DNA of 64,000 bases from FEN-1073 sp963780865 (GCA_963780865.1 CAWADT010000013.1:124001-188000), one strand, 5' to 3'. Shown: positions 1-9,306, counted from the first letter of the stretch. Numbers and translations: made by a program. The notes: generated from the letters alone by a model not told the origin.

Positions 1-1084
1 CTTCCGTATGCCCGGCTGCGAACCGGTTGACGGCGGCTGCCAGCGTGGTGGTGGGGCGCACGATGAAAAACAACGCCTGCGCCGCGGCTGCCGCAATGGC
101 CAGAAGGAGGGCGATCACGATCAGAATGAGGATGGTCGAGAGTGCGTTCAACGGGGCGTAGACGGCGGATTGGTATCTCTCAGCGATGATTTTAAACGGA
201 AAAGCCGGAGCGGATGCGTTGCCCGAGATATTCTTCAAGGACAACGTTTGGGAATACCCGACAACGGGTTTCCCTATGGCATCCGTGTACTGGGCATAGG
301 TGCCGTCCTTTGCGGGCACCCGGTTGTGGAACGGGATCTCTTGAATGCTGGTTAGCAAGGCTTGCATCGGGCTCACTTGGGTGAAGGACGTGTCGTTGAG
401 AGTCAGCAGGATCACGTCCGCAGACCGGTTGCCCAGCGGGGTATACAGAATGTTGACCAAGTCTTGGATGTCGAGGATCCCTATCAGAACCAATCCCGTT
501 TGGCTGGATCCCCGCTGCATAGGAGTGCCTGCCACGACGGCCATTTGGGCCGCGCTTAAAATCGCGTTTCTTGGAAAGAGAACCGAAAACGGAAGACTCC
601 AATCCGTTACAAAGGGCAGGGTGTTATCCCCGGAGAGGGATTTATTTTCCCAGGTGGCGTCCGTCGCCGCGATGATTTCCGTGTTGGTCGGATCCACGAC
701 GACATAATCGGTAAAAACGGAACCTTTCGGCTGAACTTTGTAAACGGCATCGAAGAACGCGGCGATGGACGAACCGGATGCTCCGGCGGACTTCAGGTCG
801 GAGGCTGCTTGGATCACCTCCGGCGTGCTGCCGACGATTTGAATTCGATCCAACCCGGCTGACTGCCAGCGACTCACGAGCGGGTCGATGTCGGTATACA
901 CACCGGCGAGATCGGAGCCGTTGGATTGAAGCAGGGACTGTTTGACCTGCGAATACCCGAGATATCCAAGGAGAATGGGCAGGATTAAGAACGGGAGCAA
1001 AATCCCAATGAACGCCGTGGACATGTTCCGCGGCGCGAGAAGGTTAACCAATGGGTTCGACCGAATTCCAACTCGCTCAGCCAT
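1..1084 (-). CDS. Membrane sensor with extracellular Cache-like domain and HAMP start (partial)
   Basis: The frame is open from an ATG at 1084 to the left edge, so only about 361 N-terminal residues are present. A first membrane helix (about residues 21-42, with the run FIGILLPFLILPILLGYLGY) is followed by roughly 240 extracellular residues resembling a Cache ligand-binding domain, with stretches such as DYVVVDPTN and GTYAQYTDAIGKPVVGYS. A second helix (ILILIVIALLLAIAAAAAQ) leads into what looks like the start of a HAMP linker (FIVRPTTTLAAAVNRFAAG). This is the layout of a sensor histidine kinase or similar transducer; the output domain lies outside the window. It follows two receiver-domain genes on the same strand, so the three probably form one phosphorelay operon. 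The ligand cannot be told. Confidence 0.75.
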   Translation of the reverse strand, partial: MAERVGIRSNPLVNLLAPRNMSTAFIGILLPFLILPILLGYLGYSQVKQSLLQSNGSDLAGVYTDIDPLVSRWQSAGLDRIQIVGSTPEVIQAASDLKSAGASGSSIAAFFDAVYKVQPKGSVFTDYVVVDPTNTEIIAATDATWENKSLSGDNTLPFVTDWSLPFSVLFPRNAILSAAQMAVVAGTPMQRGSSQTGLVLIGILDIQDLVNILYTPLGNRSADVILLTLNDTSFTQVSPMQALLTSIQEIPFHNRVPAKDGTYAQYTDAIGKPVVGYSQTLSLKNISGNASAPAFPFKIIAERYQSAVYAPLNALSTILILIVIALLLAIAAAAAQALFFIVRPTTTLAAAVNRFAAGHTE

Positions 1085-1115
1085 ACCCAAACGCTCCTAA
1101 AGGGATAATCCCTTG

Positions 1116-1589
1116 TTATGAATATTCCCAGACCGGATCGCCTTGCAGCATTCGGCGGACCTGGTCGGGGAACCGATCGGGATCCAGCGGCTTGCCGATA
1201 AATCCGTCGAACCCGGAAGCACGCGCGCGATTTAATTCATCCTGGCTTGCATTTGCCGTCACCGCGATAACGGGGATCTCCTTGTAAAGTGAGGTCCGGA
1301 TTTTCCGCAGCGCTTCGTATCCGTCTTCATAAGGAAGGCGGATATCCATCAGGATGAGGTCCACGCGGGGCAGGGTGTGGGCATATTCAACGACTTCGTA
1401 GCCCGAGGTTTTCCACTCGCAATGAATGCCCAAGTAGGCCAGCATGCGCGCCATGAGCACAAAGTTGGAGACGTTATCTTCCACCACCAGAATAGTGGCA
1501 TCCTTTGGATTTACCACCTTTCTTTTCCGAAGAGGGGCAGATCCTTGGGAAGAATTTGATAAGGGCATCAGATCCGGCCGGGTCTCCAT
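1116..1589 (-). CDS. Single-domain response regulator (CheY-like receiver)
   Basis: A 157-residue protein made of one receiver domain after a 28-residue, low-complexity N-terminal extension. The acidic pair is in VVEDN, the phospho-acceptor Asp in LILMDIRLP, the conserved Thr in AVTAN and the Lys in GKPL. There is no DNA-binding or enzymatic output domain, so it should act by protein-protein contact or as a phosphate shuttle. The gene lies 4 bases after the previous receiver gene and about 30 bases before the Cache sensor gene, which suggests a co-transcribed phosphorelay. Receivers of this form often accompany hybrid kinases; which kinase it serves is inferred only from position. Confidence 0.88.
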   Translation of the reverse strand: METRPDLMPLSNSSQGSAPLRKRKVVNPKDATILVVEDNVSNFVLMARMLAYLGIHCEWKTSGYEVVEYAHTLPRVDLILMDIRLPYEDGYEALRKIRTSLYKEIPVIAVTANASQDELNRARASGFDGFIGKPLDPDRFPDQVRRMLQGDPVWEYS

Positions 1590-1593
1590 AAAC

Positions 1594-2028
1594 CTAAAAT
1601 CCTTTGGATTTCCGGAGGTATTTTGAAATTTGCCACGGAAGCTGGTCGATGTCTACGGGTTTTTGAATGTATCCGTCGCAACCCGCTTCCAGAACCCGCT
1701 CGCGGTCACCTTTCATCACATTGGCGGTCAATGCGACGACCGGAATATGCGCAAGGAGCGGAGTGGATCGGAACCTCGCGGTCAGAGTGTAACCGTCCAC
1801 CTCCGGGAGGTTGATATCCATCAGGATCAGATCCGGCGGAGCGGACATGGCCAGCTTCAGCGCCTCCTGGGCGTTCGCCGCTTCCAGGACTTCATAACCC
1901 TCGGCCATCAGGACGCGGCGGATCAACATGCGATTGTCCGCATAGTCCTCAATATATAGGATCCGGAGCGGCTTTTCTTCGGGGACAGTGTTGTAATTTT
2001 CGAAAGGAGTGTAATTGTACACTTGCAT
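1594..2028 (-). CDS. Single-domain response regulator (CheY-like receiver)
   Basis: A 144-residue receiver protein with the acidic pair in YIEDYADN, the phospho-acceptor Asp in LILMDINLP, Thr in ALTAN and Lys in QKPV. The ATG at 2028 is chosen because an AGGAGG ribosome binding site sits five bases upstream; a TTG immediately before it is also in frame. There is no output domain. It is the first gene of the three-gene sensor/receiver group on this strand. It resembles its neighbour (both have LILMDI and TAN motifs), so the pair may have arisen by duplication. Confidence 0.88.
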   Translation of the reverse strand: MQVYNYTPFENYNTVPEEKPLRILYIEDYADNRMLIRRVLMAEGYEVLEAANAQEALKLAMSAPPDLILMDINLPEVDGYTLTARFRSTPLLAHIPVVALTANVMKGDRERVLEAGCDGYIQKPVDIDQLPWQISKYLRKSKGF

Positions 2029-2073
2029 CAACTCCTCCTGAGTGAACCGCGAAACCTGAAAGCGATCTCCGGC

Positions 2074-2082
2074 TGGTATAAT
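2074..2082 (+). promoter_or_regulatory. Candidate extended -10 promoter element
   Basis: TGGTATAAT reads as an extended -10 (TG-n-TATAAT) on the plus strand, about 200 bases before the MFS gene. No good -35 box stands 17 bases upstream. The same nonamer occurs before the threonine leader peptide at 12688. The assignment rests on sequence alone. Confidence 0.35.
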
Positions 2083-2280
2083 TGCGCTCTCCGGATCAAT
2101 CCCTCGCTGTCATCCAGCCCGGAAACACGAACTAAAAAACGGCGATTTCGGCTCCGTTTGCCAAAAAAAACCGACATGCCGTTGTGATCCGGACAAATTA
2201 TGGCTATGAAATCGATTATACTCCGAATGCATACCCATCGGATCGGAAATCAGCCGAAAAAAGTCGTAAAAGGTACGTGA

Positions 2281-3516
2281 ATGTTTCCTAAAAGGCGGGG
2301 AAATATCCCCATCCCCTTTCTTGCCGGCGCGTTCCGATACCGGAACTATCAAATTTGGTTTTTTGGTCAATCCATTTCTCTGATCGGGACGTGGATGCAA
2401 TCGGTCGCCCAACAATGGGTGATTTATCAAATCACCGGTTCGAAATTCCTCTTGGGGTTGGTCACATTCGCCAATAGTGTTCCCACTTTTTTCCTGATGC
2501 TCCCTTCGGGGGTGTTGGCCGACCAACTCCCCAGACGGTCGATCATGCTGTTCACGCAAAGCTCCATGATGGTGCTGGCCTTCCTCTTGGCGGGGCTCCT
2601 GGCGGCGGGGAGGCTTGCGACCTGGCACCTGATCGTCTTTGCCGTCCTGTTGGGAATTGCCAATTCGATCGATGCGCCGGCCCGCCAAGCGCTGACGGTG
2701 GAATTGGTGGAGGACCGCAAGGATGTGCTGAACGCGATCGCCTTGAATGCAACGATGTTCAACCTGGCGCGCGTCATCGGCCCGGTGATCGCGGGCGTGG
2801 TGCTCGCAACCTGGGGCTCGGTGTGGTGCTTCGGATTGAACGGGCTCTCGTTCGTCGCCGTGATCATCGGGTTGCTGCTGATGCGGCTTCGCCCGATGGT
2901 TCCTCCGCCGGCCCAGCCCGCGCTGCAGCAGGTGAAAGAAGGCCTGAAATATGTTGCGCTTCACCCACTTATTCTGCCGTTGACGCTGCTGGCGGCAATC
3001 TCGACCGCGTTCTCCTTTTCCTATTCCGTCCTCTTGCCGGCATACACGGTTGAAGTGCTGCATCAGGGCGAAGAGGCTTTGGGTGTGCTCACTGCGGGAG
3101 TGGGCATCGGGGCGGTGGCGGGGTCTCTGCTGATTGCTCATTTCAGCCGTTCGGAACAAAAAAAAGGCACCCTGCTTACGGGAAGCATCCTCTTCCCCCT
3201 TTCCCTCGTTTTTTTTGCATTCTCGCATTCCTATCCTCTGTCATTCGTTCTGTTAATGGTGACGGGGTTCGGGATGGTGATCCAGAACACATCGCTCAAT
3301 ACCCTGATTCAAACCCTCTCACCCGACAACCTCCGCGGCCGGGTGATGAGCGTCTACCTGCTCGCGTTCTTTGGTGCGGTCCCGCTCGGCGCGCTTCTGG
3401 CGGGTGGACTTGCCCAATGGCTGGGCGCCGCAGCAGGTGTTGGTATTTCGGCGGCCGTCAGCTTGATTTTGACCGCGATAATCTATATCCGAGCCCCGCA
3501 ATTAACCCGGCTATAA
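2281..3516 (+). CDS. MFS transporter, EntS/MFS_3-like
   Basis: A 411-residue, strongly hydrophobic protein with about 12 predicted membrane helices. The N-terminal half carries the family signature around residues 15-80 (FRYRNYQIWFFGQ and the loop GVLADQLPRRS, a version of the MFS motif A between helices 2 and 3). The second half has a matching loop, LRGRVMSVY. Proteins of this type export small molecules such as siderophores or drugs by proton antiport; the substrate is not visible in the sequence. An AAAGGT lies just ahead of the ATG. mutS follows 49 bases downstream, and its possible -10 (TATAAT at 3512) overlaps this gene's stop codon. Confidence 0.85.
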   Translation: MFPKRRGNIPIPFLAGAFRYRNYQIWFFGQSISLIGTWMQSVAQQWVIYQITGSKFLLGLVTFANSVPTFFLMLPSGVLADQLPRRSIMLFTQSSMMVLAFLLAGLLAAGRLATWHLIVFAVLLGIANSIDAPARQALTVELVEDRKDVLNAIALNATMFNLARVIGPVIAGVVLATWGSVWCFGLNGLSFVAVIIGLLLMRLRPMVPPPAQPALQQVKEGLKYVALHPLILPLTLLAAISTAFSFSYSVLLPAYTVEVLHQGEEALGVLTAGVGIGAVAGSLLIAHFSRSEQKKGTLLTGSILFPLSLVFFAFSHSYPLSFVLLMVTGFGMVIQNTSLNTLIQTLSPDNLRGRVMSVYLLAFFGAVPLGALLAGGLAQWLGAAAGVGISAAVSLILTAIIYIRAPQLTRL

Positions 3517-3565
3517 TCGCCTTCGATTCATACTCGGGAGCCCGTTATTCTGCGGCGATAAACCC

Positions 3566-6130
3566 ATGGAAGACGATCTGACACCGATTCGCAGGCAGTA
3601 TCTGGAGATCAAGCAGAAATATCCCCAGACCTTGTTGTTTTTCCGGCTTGGAGATTTCTACGAGACCTTCGATGCGGATGCTGAAACCGCCTCGCGGGAA
3701 CTGGAGATCGTCCTTACTTCGCGCAATGTTGCCAAAGGGTCGCGCATCCCGATGGCGGGGATCCCGTACCATGCCGCAGAAGCGTACATTGGGAAACTCA
3801 TCCAGCGCGGCTATCACGTGGCCGTCTGCGATCAGGTCGGCGAGCCCGTGAACGGATTGATGCCGCGCCGGGTGACCCGGGTGATCACTCCGGGAACGGT
3901 GGTCGAGCCTGGGATGCTATCGCCAAGGAGGAATAATTATCTGGCGTGCCCCGTCGTGCAGGGGCGCCGGATCGCGGTGGCGTTCGTCGATATCACCACG
4001 GGCGAATTCCGGGTGACGGAATTTGAAGCCGACGATGCGCTCCACGCCGTGCGCGAGGAGCTGACGCGTCTGGGACCCGCGGAAGTCCTCCTGCCGGAGG
4101 GAGCCGGGTTTTATCCGGAAGGACCCGGTGCCAGGACCGCTTGGCCGGTTTGGCGGTTCGAGGCAGGGCGATGCGAACAAGCCCTCTTACGCCATTTTGA
4201 ATCGGCGTCGCTCGAAGGGTTCGGTCTGGCCAAACATTCGGCCTCTGTGTGCGCCGCCGGGGTGCTGCTCCAGTATCTGCAGGAAACCCAACCCGGCGCG
4301 TTGGGGGTTATCCAACAGATCGGCACCTACTCGCGCTCGGAATTCATGATCCTCGACCCGGCGACCCGCCGTGGTCTAGAGCTGACCGAAACGCTGCGAA
4401 CGGGCGATAGTAAAGGTTCGCTCCTGGGCGTTTTGGATCAGACGGTCACGCCGATGGGCGGCCGGCTGCTTCGGCAATGGATCCTGCAGCCGCTGTTGGA
4501 TCTTGAGAAAATCCGCGCGCGGCAGACGGAAGTGCAGGCCTTCTTTGATGCGGGTCTTTCGCGGACCGCCTTCCGCCAATCCCTGCGGGGACTCGACGAC
4601 CTGGAGCGGTTGGCCAACCGGATTGGATCCGGCAACGCCGGGCCGCGGGATCTGGCGGCCCTGCGGGATTCAATCGCCGCGCTGCCGAAGGTGGCGCAGG
4701 CCATGCAGGGGCTGCCGGCGCAGGAGGAACCGGCCCTGCGCGCGCCCGACCTGTGTGTGGACTTGCTGGATTTGCTCCGCCGCGCGGTGCCAGACGATCC
4801 GCCCGCCACGCTTTCCCAGACCGGCGTCATCCGGCCGATGTACAGCCAGGAGCTGGACCGGGTGGTGGAGGGAGCGCGGGAAGCCCGCGAATGGATCGCC
4901 AATTTGGAGACGAAGGAAAAATCCCGCACGGGAATTAAAACCCTCAAAGTGGGGTACAACAAAATTTTCGGTTACTACATCGAGGTTTCGCGCGGCCAGG
5001 TTCCGTCGGTGCCGGAAGACTATATTCGCAAGCAGACTTTGGTGAACGGCGAGCGGTATATCACCCCGGAGATGAAGGAATATGAATCCCGGGTGTTGAG
5101 CGCCGAGGAACAAATCCGCGAAATCGAATCCCGGTTGTTCCGGGACCTATGCGCCCGGATCGGGGCGCGCCGCAGCCTGCTCCTAGAAACTGCGCGGATC
5201 ATCGCCGAGCTGGATTGTGTGTCTGCCTTGGCCGAAGTGGCGGGAAAGCACGGCTACGTTCGGCCGGAGGTGGTGGAAGCGGAGGAGCTGGATATCCGCG
5301 ATGGCAGGCACCCGGTGGTGGAACGGTTCCTGTCCGGGGAGCGATTCGTTCCCAATGACCTCACGCTGGAATCGGGGGAGATCATACGCGTGATCACCGG
5401 TCCGAACATGAGCGGAAAATCAACTTATCTCCGCCAGGCGGCCTTGCTGTGCCTGATGGCGCAAATCGGATCTTTTGTCCCGGCCCATTCGGCCAGGGTG
5501 GGATTGGTGGATAGGATCTTTACGCGGATCGGGGCTCAGGATGAAATCCATGCCGGGCAATCCACTTTCATGGTCGAGATGGTGGAGACGGCGAACATTC
5601 TCCATCACGCCACGGAACGCAGCCTGCTTATCTTCGACGAGGTCGGGCGGGGAACCTCCACCTACGACGGGGTTTCGATCGCCTGGGCGGTGATTGAATT
5701 CATTCACAATCATCCCCGCTTGCGCGCGCGCACTCTGTTTGCCACCCATTATCACGAACTTATCCGCCTGGCGGCGCTCTTGCCCGGCGTGCGGAACTAC
5801 AACGTTGCGGTGGCCGAAGAGGGGGGAACGGTGGTCTTTCTCCATCGCATCGTCCCGGGCGGCGCGGACAAGTCGTACGGGATTCACGTGGCCCAGATGG
5901 CGGGGATGCCCCGGCCGACCATCGCGCGCGCGGAGGAGATCCTCGCGGAACTGGAAAGCGGCGCCGAACGCGGAACCCCCGAGGCGGATCGGCCCGCCCA
6001 ATTGCCGCTGTTTGCGGATGCCACCCCGCTCTTGGACGAATTGACCGACCTGGATCTGTCTTCCATGACCCCGCTGGAAGCGCTCAGTAAATTATTTTCC
6101 TGGCAGAAGAAGTTCGGATCCCGTTCCTAA
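3566..6130 (+). CDS. mutS: DNA mismatch repair protein MutS
   Basis: An 854-residue MutS that binds mispaired or looped bases and starts methyl-independent mismatch repair with MutL. The mismatch-reading Phe-x-Glu is present at about residues 31-33 (GDFYETF). The connector, lever and clamp regions follow, then the ABC-type ATPase with Walker A GPNMSGKST at about residue 612, Walker B/D-loop DEVGRGTSTYDG near 692, and a terminal FATHYHEL. Length matches the bacterial MutS1 family. No mutL is seen in the window. The start is the only ATG consistent with family alignment; the C-terminus ends in the usual short helix (SKLFSWQKKF). Confidence 0.97.
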   Translation: MEDDLTPIRRQYLEIKQKYPQTLLFFRLGDFYETFDADAETASRELEIVLTSRNVAKGSRIPMAGIPYHAAEAYIGKLIQRGYHVAVCDQVGEPVNGLMPRRVTRVITPGTVVEPGMLSPRRNNYLACPVVQGRRIAVAFVDITTGEFRVTEFEADDALHAVREELTRLGPAEVLLPEGAGFYPEGPGARTAWPVWRFEAGRCEQALLRHFESASLEGFGLAKHSASVCAAGVLLQYLQETQPGALGVIQQIGTYSRSEFMILDPATRRGLELTETLRTGDSKGSLLGVLDQTVTPMGGRLLRQWILQPLLDLEKIRARQTEVQAFFDAGLSRTAFRQSLRGLDDLERLANRIGSGNAGPRDLAALRDSIAALPKVAQAMQGLPAQEEPALRAPDLCVDLLDLLRRAVPDDPPATLSQTGVIRPMYSQELDRVVEGAREAREWIANLETKEKSRTGIKTLKVGYNKIFGYYIEVSRGQVPSVPEDYIRKQTLVNGERYITPEMKEYESRVLSAEEQIREIESRLFRDLCARIGARRSLLLETARIIAELDCVSALAEVAGKHGYVRPEVVEAEELDIRDGRHPVVERFLSGERFVPNDLTLESGEIIRVITGPNMSGKSTYLRQAALLCLMAQIGSFVPAHSARVGLVDRIFTRIGAQDEIHAGQSTFMVEMVETANILHHATERSLLIFDEVGRGTSTYDGVSIAWAVIEFIHNHPRLRARTLFATHYHELIRLAALLPGVRNYNVAVAEEGGTVVFLHRIVPGGADKSYGIHVAQMAGMPRPTIARAEEILAELESGAERGTPEADRPAQLPLFADATPLLDELTDLDLSSMTPLEALSKLFSWQKKFGSRS

Positions 6131-6482
6131 ATAATTTAATTGACTCTAGCCCGACTTTTATGATCCGGCGGTTTGTCCGCGGATTTCCCGGATGAAACGG
6201 ATTGCGCAGAAATAAGAAAAATGTGACTACTTAGGTCAGGGAAAAAGTACACCGAATCACGGAAAAAATCTGAAGCCACCGAAAAATTTTCTTGGGTGAG
6301 AAGCACCACTAATGTTTTTCAGTGCATTCGGCTCTTTTCGGTGGAATCCGTGTACGAAGTTGGAAGACCCGCTGAGTAGTTACAAAAAAAAATAAAAATA
6401 GAGAGAAAATAATTCCGTGAAATCCCTTCCATCTGCGCAATCCGCGTACGAGAGCTTTCCTCCTGAGCAGTGAGTAATATTT
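6131..6482. repeat. Gene-free gap with an imperfect long palindrome
   Basis: These 352 bases contain no credible gene. Within 6223-6383 three pairs of inverted segments are nested: GTGACTACT (6223) with AGTAGTTAC (6375), CACGGA (6258) with TCCGTG (6347), and CCACCGAAAA (6276) with TTTTCGGTGG (6335). The spacing is asymmetric, so this is not a simple terminator. It could be the degraded remains of a small palindromic mobile element, or chance. No target-site duplication or transposase fragment is visible. Confidence 0.35.
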
Positions 6483-6959
6483 TTACCCGGACACCCAGTT
6501 TAGGATTTGATTCTGTATTTCCCGCACGACATCCGGAATCGCCCGGCGAACCGGATCGCTGAGATCCTCGCTTATCCCCCACGTTGACCCTTCCACTCCG
6601 ATAAAAACGGTGTGAGACGGCAGGCGGGCGCCGATTTTCCGGGCGAGCGCAATTGTCTCCGCGACGCCGAAACCATGCGCGGTTTTTTCCGCTGGGGTGG
6701 AATTCGATTCGGGAATCGAGTTGCGAACGCGAACCGTGCCGGCCGGCTCTCCGCCCTCGATCGCGTCCACCAGGACGAGCCCGTCGGCATCCTGGATGAG
6801 ATCCAGGAGATCGAGCCCCGGTGTCTCGGCGATTAACGTTTTGATGTTTTGGGCGGAAGCCGTTTGGGAATAATCACGAGACCATTGCCGGACCGCTGCG
6901 GGTCCGGCTCCATCGTCGCCCCGCAGCGGTTGGCCGATCCCAACCACGGTGATATTCAT
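6483..6959 (-). CDS. [NiFe] hydrogenase maturation protease (HycI/HyaD family)
   Basis: A 158-residue endopeptidase that removes the C-terminal peptide of the hydrogenase large subunit once nickel is inserted. The N-terminus is typical of the family (GIGQPLRGDDGAG, with the metal-sensing Asp/Glu in GDDGAG), followed by ETPGLDLLDL and VLVDAIEGGEPAGT, and a His in the SHT segment. It is the last gene of the hydrogenase operon and begins one base after the VKOR-like gene stops. Its natural substrate is very probably the large subunit at 7996-9306, which carries a short C-terminal tail after its last nickel ligand. Confidence 0.92.
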   Translation of the reverse strand: MNITVVGIGQPLRGDDGAGPAAVRQWSRDYSQTASAQNIKTLIAETPGLDLLDLIQDADGLVLVDAIEGGEPAGTVRVRNSIPESNSTPAEKTAHGFGVAETIALARKIGARLPSHTVFIGVEGSTWGISEDLSDPVRRAIPDVVREIQNQILNWVSG

Positions 6960-6960
6960 T

Positions 6961-7995
6961 TCATAAGGGCGGGGTTTGCACGGGGTCGGATTCGCTTTTC
7001 AAAATTGCGGTTTGAACCGGGCTGGTGGTCAGCGGCAGGATCAATCCCATGATGGTGGCGGAACTGAGGCACCAGAGGCAACTTGCGCCGATGACGAAGG
7101 GTTCCAGGAAAGTCAGGTAGATGGAAAAGCTCACCCCGAAGATGGCAAACCCGAACATGGCGACGGCCGCGATCTCTTTCCGAGTGCCGTGGGAAAAGCG
7201 GTGAATGATCCAGGCCAGACCGATACAGCAATACCCGATGACTCCGAATTCGCCAATCGAAAACACACCCATAATTTTAGAATACGGGCTGTCTTGAACG
7301 CTCTGGCAATGGCTGATCCCGCCGCAAAAGACTTCGGACCGGGTGAGCTCGGTAAAGGTCAGATAAGATGCCACGCCCAGTCCGATGACGAGCAGCGCGG
7401 GGAATACCCATTCGGGAATTGCTTCCAAACGCTTTGGAACCGCGCGGAAGGTAAACAGGATGGAGCCGACCAGCGAGAGGACCAGGCCCGCGAGGATGAT
7501 GACCGCCAGACTATTGGCGGGTTGATCGGCGAAAAATTTATCCCTCGGCGTGGCGGGCGCGGTGATCAGCCCGGCTTTCGCCAGGGCGTCGGGCAACCCT
7601 GGAAAGACGGGCCAGAGGGTTCCCCCCTGGGCCAGAGATTGATCGATGAAGCCGGGGAACTGGTCTTGAATGGAGGACGATCCGGAATAATATTTATTCC
7701 CGGCGATCAGCAAAGGTACGGATTGTTGATTCAGGGGGATAGTGAGTGTGGTAATGGCCGCCTGGTAAAGGGAATTTCCTTCACCCTTAGTGACGTCGAT
7801 GGTGAAGATCAGCAGACTTTGGTTGTACTTCACCAACAGCGGCGGGAGGATCGTGTTGATAACCTGCGTGCACGCTCCGCAGCCGGGATCGTAGAAGAGG
7901 ACGGCGTTAACCGTCGGTGCTTTGGCGTCGACCGATAAGGCGGGGAGGAGAAGGAAGCAGGAAAGAGCGATGCCTAGACTGCTTCGATGCACCAT
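6961..7995 (-). CDS. Thioredoxin-like and vitamin K epoxide reductase (VKOR) fusion protein
   Basis: A 344-residue membrane protein. A signal peptide or anchor (about residues 5-24) is followed by a thioredoxin-like stretch with CGAC near residue 35. From about residue 160 there are four to five membrane helices carrying VKOR signatures: the loop cysteines in FCGGISHCQSV and the quinone-facing CLWC motif near residue 305. VKOR homologues reoxidise thioredoxin-like partners and pass electrons to quinone, making disulfides in exported proteins. Its stop is one base from the protease start and its start abuts the hydA stop, so it is embedded in the hydrogenase operon, an unexpected place. Whether it serves the hydrogenase or is a passenger is unknown. 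Confidence 0.85.
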   Translation of the reverse strand: MVHRSSLGIALSCFLLLPALSVDAKAPTVNAVLFYDPGCGACTQVINTILPPLLVKYNQSLLIFTIDVTKGEGNSLYQAAITTLTIPLNQQSVPLLIAGNKYYSGSSSIQDQFPGFIDQSLAQGGTLWPVFPGLPDALAKAGLITAPATPRDKFFADQPANSLAVIILAGLVLSLVGSILFTFRAVPKRLEAIPEWVFPALLVIGLGVASYLTFTELTRSEVFCGGISHCQSVQDSPYSKIMGVFSIGEFGVIGYCCIGLAWIIHRFSHGTRKEIAAVAMFGFAIFGVSFSIYLTFLEPFVIGASCLWCLSSATIMGLILPLTTSPVQTAILKSESDPVQTPPL

Positions 7996-9306
7996 TTATT
8001 CGCCGTCCTTACGCTCCCATTTTACAAAATGCGTCGCACAGGAAATGCACGGATCGTAGGATCGCACCAGATGCTCGCAAGCTAGGGTGGCTACGTCGTG
8101 GGGTTTGTCCAGCATTTTCGGAGCGAACTCCCACAGATCGGCTTCCATCCGGGCGAGGTTTTGTGAGGTCGGCGGCACAATGCGCGCTTTCAGGATCAAT
8201 CCTCTTCCGTCGACCGAATATTTATGGAACAGCAGGCCGCGGGGCGCTTCCGATGCGCCGCATCCCTCGCCGGCTTTGGGTTCGGACTCCACCCGGCTTT
8301 TTCCTTCGGGATTATACACTTTAATCAAGCGGATGGCGTCTTCGTAGGCATCAACCAATTCCAACGACCGGGCGATCAGCGCTTTGAAGGGGTTGTGAAT
8401 CGGAGTAGTGATTTTCAATTCCTGCATCAGGGATTGAGCCGTGGGGCCCAACTGTCCGGCATTGAGGTTCAGCCGCGCGAGCGGCCCGACCATGTATTTC
8501 TTCCCTTCGCGGGTATGGCTGTGGAGCGAGTTGGAGTGGCGGACGTGCTCCTCCAAATAGTACTTTTCATATTCCGCGACAGAAACTTTTTGACCGGACG
8601 ATGAAACGATTTCGCCGTCCAGCACGCCGTACTCCTTTGGATGCCGCAGCGCGACGTATTCGCAATCTACTTCGAGATCAGGATAGGGCAGGGTGACGGA
8701 CCAACGTGCGGTCTCGACGGCGGCCGCCAGGGCCCATTCCAACTCGGGCAGCATGGCCGTCAGTTGGTCCTTCTCCGGCCAACGGTAAAATCCTCCGACG
8801 GTGGTAGAAACCGGATGGACCGAACGCCCGCCGATGATCCGCAGGATGGCGTTGCCCGCCTTCTTCATCCGCAGCGCTTTGGCGACCACTTCCGGCGCAA
8901 CCGCCGCAAGGCTGATGGCGCTTTCCTGCCCCAGTAGATCGGGAGCCTGCAGGAGATAGATGTGCAGTGCGTGGCTTTCGATGTACTCCGCGCAATACAG
9001 CAGTTTGCGCAACGCGCGAATGGAGGGCGAAACGGTGATGCCCTGCGACGCTTCCAGCGCGTTGACGGCGCTCATTTGGTAGGCCACCGGGCAGATACCG
9101 CAAATTCTTGCGGTGATGTCCGGCACTTCGAACATGGAACGGCCGCGCAGGAAACCCTCGAAAAACCTCGGCGGTTCGTAAATGTCCACGCGGATTTCTT
9201 TGATCTTGCCGTCCTGCACGCCGATGTAGAGGCCGCCTTCGCCCTCCACGCGGGCCAGGGCCGGGACTTCGATGGAGTTGCTCGTTCTTGAGTTTGTGGC
9301 GGTCAT
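7996..9306 (-). CDS. hydA: [NiFe] hydrogenase large (alpha) subunit, group 3b-like
   Basis: This 436-residue subunit holds the NiFe(CN)2CO active site. The N-terminal nickel ligands are in RICGICPVAYQ (Cys69 and Cys72). The C-terminal pair is in DPCISCATH (Cys420 and Cys423). After the terminal His about ten residues remain (FVKWERKDGE), matching a tail that the maturation protease encoded downstream would cut. Motifs fit cytoplasmic bidirectional group 3b enzymes, which couple H2 to NAD(P)H and in archaea are called sulfhydrogenase I. The ATG overlaps the small-subunit stop as ATGA, indicating translational coupling. Group assignment is by recognised motifs and gene order, not by phylogeny. 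Confidence 0.95.
   Translation of the reverse strand: MTATNSRTSNSIEVPALARVEGEGGLYIGVQDGKIKEIRVDIYEPPRFFEGFLRGRSMFEVPDITARICGICPVAYQMSAVNALEASQGITVSPSIRALRKLLYCAEYIESHALHIYLLQAPDLLGQESAISLAAVAPEVVAKALRMKKAGNAILRIIGGRSVHPVSTTVGGFYRWPEKDQLTAMLPELEWALAAAVETARWSVTLPYPDLEVDCEYVALRHPKEYGVLDGEIVSSSGQKVSVAEYEKYYLEEHVRHSNSLHSHTREGKKYMVGPLARLNLNAGQLGPTAQSLMQELKITTPIHNPFKALIARSLELVDAYEDAIRLIKVYNPEGKSRVESEPKAGEGCGASEAPRGLLFHKYSVDGRGLILKARIVPPTSQNLARMEADLWEFAPKMLDKPHDVATLACEHLVRSYDPCISCATHFVKWERKDGE

Noticed and set aside
2110..3228. A 372-codon minus-strand frame over the MFS gene
   Set aside because: It is antisense to a clear transporter, rich in Arg/Gln/His as expected for a shadow frame, and has no domain.
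6976..7938. A 320-codon plus-strand frame antisense to the VKOR gene
   Set aside because: Composition (Gly/Asp/Gln rich, no hydrophobic core) is that of a shadow; the minus strand encodes a recognisable protein.
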